Source: Thermococcus chitonophagus (GTDB taxonomy: Archaea; Methanobacteriota_B; Thermococci; Thermococcales; Thermococcaceae). From it: a DNA stretch of 64,000 nt. A model generated the notes under the pieces. That model saw nothing but the letters and a program-made list of their open reading frames with translations, was not told the DNA's origin and did not search any database. Numbering within the stretch: position 1 is the first letter of the stretch; the number at the start of each line of letters is the position of its first letter. Both the position numbers and the translations under genes were made by a program. Positions 36,179-44,666 of this stretch are shown here, in pieces. Where the stretch lies: NCBI RefSeq assembly GCF_002214605.1, contig NZ_CP015193.1, positions 1,897,980-1,961,979 on the forward strand, written 5' to 3'.

Positions 36179-36380
36179 TTTTAACCACCAGCTTATTTTT
36201 CACGAAGTTAATTATCATTTCCGCGAGATATTGCCCTTTCAGCATCGTACTCATCAAAAGTCTCATGAGGAACCCTTTAAGGAGCTCATTTAGATACCTA
36301 GTGGGGATATAGTATTTATCTAGAACACCTGCCTTAAATATTTTCTTAAACTCCTCGTCGTATTTAATAGGCCCTTGCAC
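36162..36380 (-). pseudogene. Remnant of a HEPN-domain protein
   Basis: 72 residues that open with KIFKAGVLDKYYIPTRYLN, which matches the conserved C-terminal end of HEPN toxin proteins (LDKYYIPTRYPN is typical). The expected N-terminal four-helix part with the RxxxxH RNase site is missing, and the rest (LLMSTMLKGQYLAEMIIN) reads like foreign sequence. It lies next to a broken MNT gene, so this was a HEPN-MNT toxin-antitoxin pair. Confidence 0.65.
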
Positions 36381-36496
36381 AGATCAGAGACAGAATGCCC
36401 GAATACAACTTCTTCCCCCCATATGATATAAGTAAGATTTCAACGCTTTCTCAGCGACTTGTTAGGCTAAGAAACAGGCCAGATTGTACTTTTTCA

Positions 36497-36850
36497 TTAA
36501 ACACAAAACTTTACATCTTCAAGATTCCTCCCACCTGCCTTAACTACCTCATGGCTTCCTCCTTGGGACTTCTTCTTATAAATGACGACATCCTCCCTTA
36601 GGGCTTTCTTAATGATAAGGAGTATCTTCATAGCTTTAAACTCATCTGGAGTGTAAACGAATATATCAGCCGCAACTCCAGCGATTTCATAGTACTCATC
36701 CAACCTATCAAGGAACTTCTTATCGGTTTTCCTTGACTATTATCAAGTCAAGATCGCTTGTTTCTCTAACTTCTTCTCTTGCAAGGGAGCCAAAGAGCAT
36801 GACTAACCTAACGGATTCATACTTCTGAACCCCCTTAGGATCCTATTAAA
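36497..36850 (-). pseudogene. Frameshifted MNT nucleotidyltransferase (antitoxin) gene
   Basis: Minus strand: KYESVRLVMLFGSLAREEVR then TSDLDLIIVKEN, i.e. the GS...DxD active site of minimal nucleotidyltransferases. A frameshift follows near 36735, then RLDEYYEIAGVAADIFVYTP and FKAMKILLIIKKALREDVV in another frame. The catalytic core is still legible, so the loss is recent. It pairs with the HEPN remnant downstream. Confidence 0.82.
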
Positions 36851-36860
36851 GGCCCCCTAA

Positions 36861-37586
36861 TCATTCCTTTAAAAACGCCTCCACGAGGTTTCTTGTCTCG
36901 TTCAATGCCTCCAATGGAATTCCCTTAGGCAAACCACCTATCTCACCCTTCACATCCTTGAGGACTCCCTGTCCTGCTCCCAGGAACATTCCCTCACTCA
37001 CTATCCCGAAGAAGCTCCTCGGGGGTAGTAACGCAACTGCGACCCTATTCCCTTCCTTCACGGTTAGATCGTTAGTAACGACGGTCACGGCCCTCTCCCC
37101 GATGTTCACGTTGGTAACGAGTAGCTTATCTGCATTAGGATGCTTTCCTACACTCATCACTTCGCCAACAACTATATCAACAGCAATTACGGGATCGTTG
37201 ATTTTTCCAAGCTTTAACCTCCTGTCCAGCCCCAGGATCGTGTTGAGGAAGAACTTTATCTTCGCAACCTGCTCCTCGACCTTTTCCCTCTCGTCCTTAC
37301 CGGCCTGGCTTATGAACTTGTGATGCCAGTCTTCTCCACCTAGGGCTTCAATTATTCCCTGGGCCTTCTCCTTGAGAGCCTTCATCTGGGGGGTGTCAAC
37401 CAACTCCTGGGGATCGAGGTAGCTATACCTCATGGCCTGTATCTCAGGGATCATTTCTTTAGCGAGCTTAACCGCCTTCTTCTTGTCCCACTGTCCCCTG
37501 AACTTTGCCCCCTCTATAGTTCTCAAGAATAGCTCAACGGCCTTCTCAGCAACTAGCAACCTGTAATCCTTACTGGTGTCCCACAT
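36861..37586 (-). CDS. tRNA-binding (EMAPII/MetRS-beta-like) domain protein
   Basis: A 241-residue cytoplasmic protein. The C-terminal OB-fold tRNA-binding domain (about 130-225) is clear: [35 protein letters not shown], then [19 protein letters not shown]. The N-terminal 120 residues are helical and conserved in Thermococcales. It may act as a tRNA-binding accessory subunit for an aminoacyl-tRNA synthetase. The start ATG follows GGGGAGC; a longer frame to 37793 would cross the promoter CTATATAAAC-like region and is rejected. Confidence 0.8.
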   Translation of the reverse strand: MWDTSKDYRLLVAEKAVELFLRTIEGAKFRGQWDKKKAVKLAKEMIPEIQAMRYSYLDPQELVDTPQMKALKEKAQGIIEALGGEDWHHKFISQAGKDEREKVEEQVAKIKFFLNTILGLDRRLKLGKINDPVIAVDIVVGEVMSVGKHPNADKLLVTNVNIGERAVTVVTNDLTVKEGNRVAVALLPPRSFFGIVSEGMFLGAGQGVLKDVKGEIGGLPKGIPLEALNETRNLVEAFLKE

Positions 37587-37669
37587 GATGCTCCCCTTCC
37601 CTACTTCCCTGGCTACTCTTAAAAACCTATATAAACACGTGAAGCCAACTACATATTTAGGTGTCTTCA

Positions 37670-39429
37670 ATGGGAGCGGAAAACGGTGAAAGGATCTGGA
37701 TACTGGTAACACTCGATAAATGTAGTGGTTGCAGACTTTGTGAGATAGCTTGTTCAATAGAGCATGAAGGTATGATATGGCCAGAAGCTTCACGAATAAG
37801 GATAAAGGATATATGAAATCTTAACCAGGAGTAAACATTCCACACACGTGCGTTCAATGCCCTGATTATCCCTGCGTTAACGCATGTAATTTCGGTGCCC
37901 TAAAAGTGGATGAAGTTTATCTCTTCATAAATGATGATAAGGTAGAAATTAGAGAGGCATCAAGATATTGGGGAATGGGCGGGATCGAGCTATACAAAAC
38001 GCTAGTAAAAGAAGTTCATGAGGAGTTAAAGAAGAAATCTAAGCTTTGTGGTGTACCAAAGGAACCGGCCGTTATGTATATTGGAAAAGGAGGAGAGAAC
38101 AGAGTTAGATTCGCTTCCATAATGAGTAAATGGGTACACGCTGCTGGATACGGAGGATTTGGAGCGGTTATGGGAAGCAAAAATCTAAAGGCAATTGTTG
38201 TAAAGGGAAACTGGCCATTACCAAAAGTCTACGATAGTGGAAAACTCAAATCTATGCTTAGGGAGATACAAAGGGAGCTCCTAACCCTAACGACTTTTAG
38301 GCAGTGGGGGACTGGAGCAGGAGGTTACAGTGTTGGTAGGGACAGATCGAGTCAGCCAATAAGGAACTGGCAAGAAGAGTACCATGAGGATGAAAGGATA
38401 AGCGTTGTGAATTTTGAACTCAAAGCATGGATAAAGAAGTATTGGGCAGATTATGGTTGCCCAGTAAACTGTATGAAGATATCGTACCTTAGGTACGGCG
38501 AGTACAAAGGAGCGATAACGGATGCCCCCGATTATGAATTAATGGCTTACATGGGGACTAACCTTGGAATTTTTGAGCCAGAAAAGATAGTTTACTTATC
38601 GTAACTTAGTAGATGAACTTGGCCTTGACGGTATAAATGCTGGAAATGTCTTAGGATTCGTTGCAGAACTTTACCAACGTGGAATCTTGACTGACAAAGA
38701 TTTGGGAGTTAAGGTGGAATGGGGAGATGAAAAGGCATTTGCAAAACTCTTAAAGCTGATAGTTGAAAGAAAGGGCATTGGAAATGTCTTAGCTGAAGGT
38801 ACCTACCGCGCAGCCCTTAAGATTTCCAAGGAAAAGGGAATCGACGTTACGAAGTATGCAGTTCAAGTCAAGGGGATTGGAGTAGGAGCTCACGGAATTA
38901 GGAGCAACTAGATTACACCAAGGACATAAGCTATGCCGTATCGGTTCAGGGTGGAGATCACACATCAACTGCAAGTTTACCACCGAAAAGCTACGAAGGA
39001 GAATTAATAAACGCATTCTATGACTCAGCGGTAATTTGTATGTTCACAACAAAACCAGGATTTGAAAAGATCCTTGAGTTTGGAAATGCAGTTACAGGAT
39101 TGGACATTACTCCAGAGAAGTGGATTAACGAGATAGGACTAAGGATAATCCACCTCCAAAGGATACTCTTGCTGTTGGGAGGGCCAGATGTATATTGGGA
39201 TCCAAGGAAAGATGATGAGAATCCATCGAGGTTCTATGAGCCCCTGCCCACTGGGCCCATGAAAGGTAGTGCGCCAAACAGAGAAGACGTTAAGAGGAAA
39301 GTCCTTGAGTACTATAGGCAAATCGGCTATGACGAATACGGAATTCCCAGGGAAGATATCTTAGAAAGACTAGGGCTAGAGGAAGCGAAACGAGAGGTCA
39401 AGAGAATAAGGAAGAGGCTTGGAGTATAG
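37670..39429 (+). pseudogene. Decayed tungsten aldehyde oxidoreductase fused to a decayed ferredoxin subunit
   Basis: The first part reads a ferredoxin-like subunit ([17 protein letters not shown]; after a frameshift, HTCVQCPDYPCVNACNFGAL). It then passes in frame, at KVDE/VYLFINDD near 37910, into the AOR family from about residue 115 onward (HAAGYGGFGAVMGSKNLKAI, DYGCPVNCMKI). The ferredoxin end and the AOR N-terminus are deleted. Further frameshifts occur near 38590 and 38910, with the C-terminus in a third frame (GNAVTGLDITPEKW, then GGPDVYW). The pair resembles the ferredoxin-plus-WOR5 type locus of P. furiosus. No functional enzyme can be made. Confidence 0.88.
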
Positions 39430-39498
39430 GACTACCCCTAGAAGTTCGAGCTTCCAAATCACAAAAAAGGTAACTATGGTACAGGAGGAACGACGAAT

Positions 39499-39753
39499 AT
39501 GAGAGTAACGGTAATATTATACGGAAACCATGCCCTAAAATACGGCCCCAAGATAGAGATCAAAGTTAGAGAAGGAGAAAGGGTAGGCGAAGTGCTTCGA
39601 GAACTCAAGATAGCACCAGAAGACTACCATCTATTAATAAATGAAAGAAAGGTCGATGAGAATTACCAGCTAAAAGATGGTGACACCGTTAAAGTTCTTC
39701 CGATAGTATATGGGGGAAATAGCATAACAGATCTCACAGCTTCCTTTCTTTAA
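39499..39753 (+). CDS. MoaD/ThiS-family sulfur carrier
   Basis: An 84-residue beta-grasp protein (MRVTVILYGNHALKYG, EGERVGEVLRELKI, LKDGDTVKVLPIVYGG). The Gly-Gly that is normally the C-terminus is followed here by about 11 extra residues (NSITDLTASFL), which would block thiocarboxylate formation unless trimmed. In intact relatives it follows the WOR gene and probably serves the tungstopterin cofactor. It has a good ribosome site (CAGGAGGAAC) and an intact frame though its upstream partner is dead. The changed end suggests it may be decaying too. Confidence 0.75.
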   Translation: MRVTVILYGNHALKYGPKIEIKVREGERVGEVLRELKIAPEDYHLLINERKVDENYQLKDGDTVKVLPIVYGGNSITDLTASFL

Positions 39754-40069
39754 CTCTCTTATCCCACTCCTCAAGCATTTTATCCAAAGCCAACAGCTGA
39801 TTCAGCCTTATCCTTACCTTCTTGTTCTCCCAGTCTATCGAGCCCTTAAAGTCGTTCAGCAGATCAAAGACCTTCTCGGCCTCATCCTTGGGCAGGAACT
39901 TACCGTAGAACTCCTCACCGCAGTGAGGGCATTTAAATGTAAAGTCCTCCAAAGCCTTTATGAAGTCATCCTTGCTCTTAAGGAGTTCGCTAAAGTTATC
40001 GAGGGTTAGCATTTGATCAATGATATCCCTCCAGTCAAGGGGCGCACCGCAAACCGGACACTTCGCCAT
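39734..40069 (-). CDS. Small two-zinc-ribbon protein
   Basis: A 111-residue protein with CPVCGAPLDW near the start and KCPHCGEEFYG in the middle. Each half supplies one CxxC pair, so one zinc or two half-ribbons can form. The rest is helical and charged. The ATG used follows GGTGAGGTC; the longer frame is rejected because it overlaps the HEPN gene promoter. Function is unknown. A DNA- or RNA-binding accessory role is possible. Its end overlaps the convergent MoaD-like gene by 20 bp. Confidence 0.6.
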   Translation of the reverse strand: MAKCPVCGAPLDWRDIIDQMLTLDNFSELLKSKDDFIKALEDFTFKCPHCGEEFYGKFLPKDEAEKVFDLLNDFKGSIDWENKKVRIRLNQLLALDKMLEEWDKRVKERKL

Positions 40070-40141
40070 GACCTCACCCTGAGGAATTTCGCGGAGAACG
40101 TTAAAAACGTTATTTGACATAGGAAATTTTAGGGTGGTGGA

Positions 40142-40597
40142 ATGCACTACAAAGAGGTCGAAGTGCTGTTGAATAAATCCGCTGAGTTCATTGAACTTGC
40201 AGAAGTTGCACTGGCTAGGAAAAAATATGATAGCGCGGTGTTCCTAGCTGAACAGGGACTTCAGCTGTACCTTAAGGCCCTTATAGTGAAGTACGCAAAT
40301 ATTAAACCTAAGACGCATTCATTGAGGGAACTACTTGGATTTCTCGCCGAGGCAATAGAAGCCCAGGATAAGATAAGCGAGTTCATAAAGGAAAGCAGGA
40401 AAATTTTAAGGGAGCTAGAATCAGCATACATTCTCGCGAGGTACGAGCCCAAGGTTTATGAGAAAGACGAGGCAGAAGAGTTAGTGAAATTCGCAAAGGA
40501 CGTCATTAAATTTGTGGGGGTTCTTGCAGATGAATTCGAGAGAAGAATTAGTGAAGAATATGATAAGAAAGGGGAGAGAGAGGTACATCATGATTAA
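40142..40597 (+). CDS. HEPN-domain protein (toxin of a HEPN-MNT pair)
   Basis: A 151-residue all-helical HEPN protein (VEVLLNKSAEFIELAEVALA, FLAEQGLQLYLKALI, RELESAYILARYEPKVY). HEPN proteins of this type are RNases kept silent by the partner nucleotidyltransferase. The usual RxxxxH appears changed: after the EQGLQLYLKAL helix the motif region reads KTHSLRELL, and I cannot place a clear Arg partner. Its stop overlaps the start of the MNT gene by 8 bp. Confidence 0.8.
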   Translation: MHYKEVEVLLNKSAEFIELAEVALARKKYDSAVFLAEQGLQLYLKALIVKYANIKPKTHSLRELLGFLAEAIEAQDKISEFIKESRKILRELESAYILARYEPKVYEKDEAEELVKFAKDVIKFVGVLADEFERRISEEYDKKGEREVHHD

Positions 40598-40910
40598 AAA
40601 CTATCGGAAGTATCTTCCCGCAATAGAGAGGGCATGCAGGGAGATTTTTGGAGAGTGTGAAATGTACATTTTCGGGAGCGTCCTAATGGGAAAATTTACA
40701 GCGGGAAGTGACGTTGATGTTCTGATAAAGGTCAAAGAACTTCCAGATGAAACCGATATCAGGGAGAAAATTGAAGAGCTCGCGGAACTCCCCGACGATC
40801 ATCCTTTTGAGTTCCACGTAGTTGATGAGGAAGGATTTAAGTACTACAGGGACGTCCTAAAGGCAAGACTGGTTAAGATAAACTCTTCAAAAACTTCTCA
40901 ATCTCCTTAA
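40590..40910 (+). CDS. MNT minimal nucleotidyltransferase (antitoxin partner)
   Basis: A 106-residue nucleotidyltransferase. The active-site motif is GSVLMGKFTAGSDVDVLI with both Asp kept. The third acid is probably in PFEFHVVDEEG. In known pairs the MNT protein AMPylates or otherwise modifies the HEPN toxin. The ATG at 40590 follows GAGAGGTAC and overlaps the HEPN stop; the longer frame from 40512 is a read-back into it. Its end overlaps the convergent DHH gene by 38 bp. Confidence 0.85.
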   Translation: MIKNYRKYLPAIERACREIFGECEMYIFGSVLMGKFTAGSDVDVLIKVKELPDETDIREKIEELAELPDDHPFEFHVVDEEGFKYYRDVLKARLVKINSSKTSQSP

Positions 40911-41859
40911 CAAGGAACTTCATTGCCTCACCTAAGTTCTTCTTGCCATTAGCTCCAGCAGCCCCAGCGTGGCCTCCGCCGGAACCCTCAATTATCGGCC
41001 CAACCTTCTCCATAATTTTGCCGAGGTGAAGTCCCCTCTTAACGAGGTAATCCTTGGCCCTCGCCGAGATTCTAACCCCACCTTTATCGCTACCGACTAT
41101 AGCAACGTCAGCCCCCAACTGGAGGAAGACCTTACAGGCTAGAGCCTCGTACGCAGAAACTTTTGACGTCACAACGACGAACTTTCCCACTTTGTGAATC
41201 TCCATCCTCTGGCAGGCCTTAAGAATGGCCATTCTCTTCGCCTGCTCCGTATTTTCATCGCTAACTGGAGCGACAAGCTGAGAGATTTCAGGTATTGAGA
41301 AGTCGTAGAGATTTAGTATCTCGTACACAGTCTTGAAGGTCTTAGCGTTTGCATACCTGAAGTTCGATGTATCCGAGATTATTCCGGCAAGGAGAACTTT
41401 TGCGGAATCCTCATCCCTGTACTTGAATTTTTTGAAAAGCTCCCAGACTATCTCAGCTGTAGAAGTTCTCATAGGGTCAATGACCGCTATGTCCGCGGGT
41501 ATCGGATTTTCCTTCTCGACGTGATGATCAATGATAACTATTGTGGATGATGCAGGAATTTCAATTGGCTCGAGCTGCTCAAGGGATGAGGTATCAAAGA
41601 TGAACACAATCCTTTCATCTATCTTGGGGTTCTTCTCTATTGGAACCCTTGAAAGTGCTATCAATCGCCTTGAATAACTAGCCACGCTCTGGGCGACACC
41701 AATCCTAACTCGAGTAAACCCCAAGGAGAGGAGAAAGTTTGAGAACGCTATCGCGGAACCCAAAGAATCAGGATCGGCGTTGTGATGACATAAAAGTATT
41801 ATTTCCTCATCCCTCTCTAGGTTCTTCAGTAAATTTTTCAGCTTCCTCTCCCCTTTCAT
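40873..41859 (-). CDS. DHH/DHHA1 phosphoesterase (RecJ/NrnA-like)
   Basis: A 328-residue phosphoesterase. Metal-binding motifs are LLCHHNADPDSLGSAIAF (motif I with Asp), IVFIFDTSSLEQL, and the DHH box TIVIIDHHVEKEN. The DHHA1 substrate-binding domain has the GGGHAGAAG end (about 285-300). Members degrade small oligonucleotides or cyclic dinucleotides (NrnA-like) or single strands (RecJ-like). Which applies is not certain. It opens the conserved block that runs with DUF3194 and prefoldin beta, all on the minus strand, and overlaps DUF3194 by 53 bp. Confidence 0.85.
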   Translation of the reverse strand: MKGERKLKNLLKNLERDEEIILLCHHNADPDSLGSAIAFSNFLLSLGFTRVRIGVAQSVASYSRRLIALSRVPIEKNPKIDERIVFIFDTSSLEQLEPIEIPASSTIVIIDHHVEKENPIPADIAVIDPMRTSTAEIVWELFKKFKYRDEDSAKVLLAGIISDTSNFRYANAKTFKTVYEILNLYDFSIPEISQLVAPVSDENTEQAKRMAILKACQRMEIHKVGKFVVVTSKVSAYEALACKVFLQLGADVAIVGSDKGGVRISARAKDYLVKRGLHLGKIMEKVGPIIEGSGGGHAGAAGANGKKNLGEAMKFLVKEIEKFLKSLS

Positions 41860-42151
41860 CTGATTTCCTCCTTAGATACCTCTCAACTGCCTCATAGGCC
41901 TTATCTATGGCCTCTTCAATTAAGGAATCAACGTCAACCTTGACAAATATTGGAACTTCGATAAAAACCTCTATCTCTAAGTCAAGGGTCTCACCATGGT
42001 TTATCCTTGCGGTAACCTCCATATCCCTAACTTCGCTCTTCGCGAGATGATCAAATATATAGTCAATTATAACCTCCTGGGCTATGCTACCCACTTCAAT
42101 CAACTCTTCTTCACTTAACTTCGGAAGGCCTATGTGAACGACCTTCTTCAT
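41807..42151 (-). CDS. DUF3194 protein
   Basis: A protein of about 114 residues (start at MKKVVHIGLPKLSEE; an in-frame start 12 bp earlier is possible). I recognise the archaeal DUF3194 family by position next to prefoldin beta and by the pattern LPKLSEEELIEVGSIAQE. It is a small alpha/beta protein of unknown role, possibly linked to protein folding. The stop overlaps the DHH gene start. Confidence 0.72.
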   Translation of the reverse strand: MKKVVHIGLPKLSEEELIEVGSIAQEVIIDYIFDHLAKSEVRDMEVTARINHGETLDLEIEVFIEVPIFVKVDVDSLIEEAIDKAYEAVERYLRRKSDERGEEAEKFTEEPREG

Positions 42152-42174
42152 CAATACCACCAAAAATAAAGAAA

Positions 42175-42528
42175 TCAGCCGGCAGTTGGCGGCCTTAAGG
42201 CTGCCTGGATCTTCTGGGTTAACTCCTTAACCTTCTCGTTGATCTTCTGCTCTTGCCTGTTGAGAGCGTTAAGCCTGACCTCAAGGGTTTCAACTTTCTC
42301 TTTGAGCTCTTGGAGGGCTTTATCTTTTGTAGTCTTAACTATTAGAGTTCCAACGGTCTTGTAGATGACTGCATCATCTGGCAACTTCTCTATCTCTTCC
42401 AAAGCCTTCTTTGCCTCTGTAAGGTCAGCCTGAACTTTCTGCTTCTGCTGGATTACAAGCTGAAGTTGCTGCTGATAGCTCTCAAGCTGACCGAGCATGG
42501 CCTGAACCTGGGGAGGAATGTTCTGCAT
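42175..42528 (-). CDS. pfdB: Prefoldin subunit beta
   Basis: A 117-residue chaperone subunit. Two coiled-coil arms (about 8-45 and 75-110) surround a beta hairpin (DDAVIYKTVGTLIVKT), the standard prefoldin beta layout. It joins prefoldin alpha (46991 region) in a hexamer that holds unfolded proteins for the thermosome. It lies 12 bp before DUF3194. Confidence 0.93.
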   Translation of the reverse strand: MQNIPPQVQAMLGQLESYQQQLQLVIQQKQKVQADLTEAKKALEEIEKLPDDAVIYKTVGTLIVKTTKDKALQELKEKVETLEVRLNALNRQEQKINEKVKELTQKIQAALRPPTAG

Positions 42529-42549
42529 TTTAACATCCCCCAGCCTATG

Positions 42550-43455
42550 TTAAGATTGCAACTTAAGAACCTTACCGAATTCAATGTTTATCGTCTCTGG
42601 GGACCTCCAGATGTAGGCCCCCTCACCCTTATCTATAAATGCTCTTAAACCAGCAGGAACGCCTTGGCTCTCGTATATTGCCGATTGAACGTCAGGATCG
42701 TTGTAAAGTAGTAAAGTGGGCCCAGGAATCGAGAGAACTTGATCCAATGGATACCTTGTCCCTAATATGGCAACCCTTCTCCTTGCAGGCCTCGTTAGGA
42801 GGGGCAACCCAGCATTGCCGGCCCCAGTGAAAGTTAGAACGGCAACGTCGTAAAGGCCGTAAACAACCCTCCTCTTATCTTCCATTGCCGCAGCCAGAAT
42901 AAGAAAGGCCATTCCAGTTAGCGTCACGCTGTTCAACCCGCTGAGATCTATAAGCCCACTCTCAGGGATCCTAACTGGATCTCCGGAGAAGAGCATCTCG
43001 TCGAGGTCAGTATAGCCCTCCAAGATTACCTCGCTGTAGTTCTTCTTGGCCCTGACTGCATCCGCTATGGAATTAACCTTTCCGGTTACGAAGTCAGCGT
43101 AGAGCTTATCGGTCGAAGCAGAATCAAGCTCATAAATCGTCTGGACTATTGTAACGGCCGAGTATGGATCTTTTATTATGCCCATCCTCGCCATCTTCAA
43201 GGGATCCAATCCAGCGGGATTTCCCTCTTCTATTCTAAGGACACTCTCGAAGAGTCCAGTTGGGAAGTGGCCAGAGGTGTCAAAGACAACTATAGAGTAA
43301 CCCTTCTCCTTGTACTGGGCTAAGAGGTATTCCATGACCTCCACGGGATCATCATCTATCCCTATCACCTTCAATGTTCTTCCATGGTAGATTGGGTCGT
43401 AGTACACAACACTATCATTTTCCAAGATCTTCACGGCAAGCTTAGAAACCTTCAT
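42550..43455 (-). CDS. Conserved archaeal protein, possible P-loop-less ATPase relative
   Basis: A 301-residue soluble protein. The pattern of strands (KVIGIDDDP, YSIVVFDTSGHFPTG, NSVTLTGMAFLIL, RRVAILGTRYPLD, PTLLLYNDPDV) resembles the HerA/VirB4 type of ATPase fold, including a Walker B-like VVFDTSG. However, the place of Walker A reads YYDPIYHGRT and has no GKS/T. It may be an inactive ATPase relative or an adapter. It sits in the prefoldin block, which is conserved in Thermococcales as I recall. Confidence 0.5.
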   Translation of the reverse strand: MKVSKLAVKILENDSVVYYDPIYHGRTLKVIGIDDDPVEVMEYLLAQYKEKGYSIVVFDTSGHFPTGLFESVLRIEEGNPAGLDPLKMARMGIIKDPYSAVTIVQTIYELDSASTDKLYADFVTGKVNSIADAVRAKKNYSEVILEGYTDLDEMLFSGDPVRIPESGLIDLSGLNSVTLTGMAFLILAAAMEDKRRVVYGLYDVAVLTFTGAGNAGLPLLTRPARRRVAILGTRYPLDQVLSIPGPTLLLYNDPDVQSAIYESQGVPAGLRAFIDKGEGAYIWRSPETINIEFGKVLKLQS

Positions 43456-43503
43456 GACGGTCCACCTAAAAAGTGTAATAAAAGAAAAATATACGGCTTT
43501 CGC

Positions 43504-44232
43504 TCAGAAGAGATCCTCGAGTTTAACATCGATCTTGTCCGGGATGAATGGAAGAACGTGCCTAGTTGTCTTAGGAGAGAACACTTCACCCTTCTTCACG
43601 AGCTCCATGACTTCCTCCTTCGTTGGGGCCTTCCTAATGAAGATGTAGTCTATCTCTCCCTTCTCCATGTCCGCCTTGGCATCTTCCTTAAGGCCGTAGT
43701 AGACAAGCTCTATCTCCCCGGCCTGATCCATCTCATCCAAAACCTTGCTTACCTTCTTCTGCTCCTCAAGCTTCCCTGGGATCGCATAGCTCTTCTCACC
43801 GACGAGGGCAAATGCTATCTCTCCTTTCTCAGCCTTTTCTTCAGCCTCAGGATCCTCAATCACCTCTAGACCCTCGGCCTTAAGCCTCTCTATTACCTTG
43901 TTAACGTCTCCCTTAAATGCAGGATACCATGTGTAGACTTTAACCCCTTCATCAAAGTAGTCCAGAATTACAGAGGGAGCCCTCTTTGCGCCGAGCTTCT
44001 GTAGACCAGCCCAGCGGTGGTGACCGTCAACTATCAAGTACTCATCAGTTCCTGGGATCTTAGCTAGAAGCATCGGCTTCCAGAATATGCCACTACCGGT
44101 AACGCTCTCTATGAAGTCCTCAAGCTCCCTCTGGACGAGCTGCTCGTGCGGCTTCATTTTGTCAAGCTCAATAAACACGTATTCAACTTTCTTAACTGGA
44201 ATGTCATACTTAGGAACCTTCTCGACACCCAT
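43504..44232 (-). CDS. serK: SerK-like ADP-dependent serine kinase (ParB/Srx superfamily)
   Basis: A 242-residue ParB/sulfiredoxin-fold protein. The nucleotide-binding motif DGHHRWAGLQKLG is at about residue 65-77. Close relatives were once labelled ParB-like nucleases. I recall that the Thermococcus kodakarensis member phosphorylates free L-serine with ADP for cysteine synthesis, and the length and start (VEYVFIELDKMKPHE) suit that enzyme. The catalytic Glu would lie in that N-terminal segment. The start ATG follows GGTGGTTGT; a longer frame is rejected. ParB function is unlikely, as there is no HTH. Confidence 0.7.
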   Translation of the reverse strand: MGVEKVPKYDIPVKKVEYVFIELDKMKPHEQLVQRELEDFIESVTGSGIFWKPMLLAKIPGTDEYLIVDGHHRWAGLQKLGAKRAPSVILDYFDEGVKVYTWYPAFKGDVNKVIERLKAEGLEVIEDPEAEEKAEKGEIAFALVGEKSYAIPGKLEEQKKVSKVLDEMDQAGEIELVYYGLKEDAKADMEKGEIDYIFIRKAPTKEEVMELVKKGEVFSPKTTRHVLPFIPDKIDVKLEDLF

Positions 44233-44291
44233 GACAACCACCACTATTTCAAATCTATAAAATGTATTAAAGCTTTGGGGAACATTAATTG

Positions 44292-44666
44292 TCATTTCGC
44301 GTACATCAGCTTAAGCCTGTAAGAGTGCCTCAGACACTCCTCACCCATCATCTTTAGGATATCCCTAACGCTACCGTTAGCCTGGGCCGAGAGCTCCAAG
44401 TATATTCTAGCTAACAGCTCCTCCGCAATTATGGCTTCCCTTATAAGCTCTTCAAGCGACGAAGGCCCATCCCTTATCTCGGGAAATACTAGCTCTCCCT
44501 TTAAGTTGAGATCAACTGTCGATAGGGTTTTCTGATGCCTAAGGCTTTCCTAGGCCAAGAGCTGGAAAATATCTATCAGGGGAGGATCTTCTTGATTTGC
44601 AAACATCTCTCCAAGCTTGTACAAATTGTAGAGCTTCCTCTCTATTGCCATCAGCTCGTCCCTCAT
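44292..44666 (-). pseudogene. Ferritin-like/rubrerythrin-like gene with an in-frame TAG
   Basis: The frame runs 125 codons from an ATG that overlaps the HAD stop (ATGA). It is interrupted once by TAG after LIDIFQLLA (codon 44), then continues ESLRHQKTLSTVDLNLKG, EELIREAIIAEELLARIY and MMGEECLRHSYRLKLMY to TGA. The E/H pattern (xESLRH, EE, EECLRH) is that of a four-helix di-iron protein. One change, TAG from GAG, would restore the usual EESLRH. All else is intact. Confidence 0.8.

Noticed and set aside
43504..44232. Chromosome-partition ParB
   Set aside because: The ParB/Srx core is present but no HTH DNA-binding domain follows and no parA gene is adjacent; the SerK-like kinase is a better fit.
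44500..44560. TAG in the ferritin-like gene as pyrrolysine
   Set aside because: Thermococcales have no pyrrolysine system as far as is known, and the residue expected there is Glu; a mutation is simpler.
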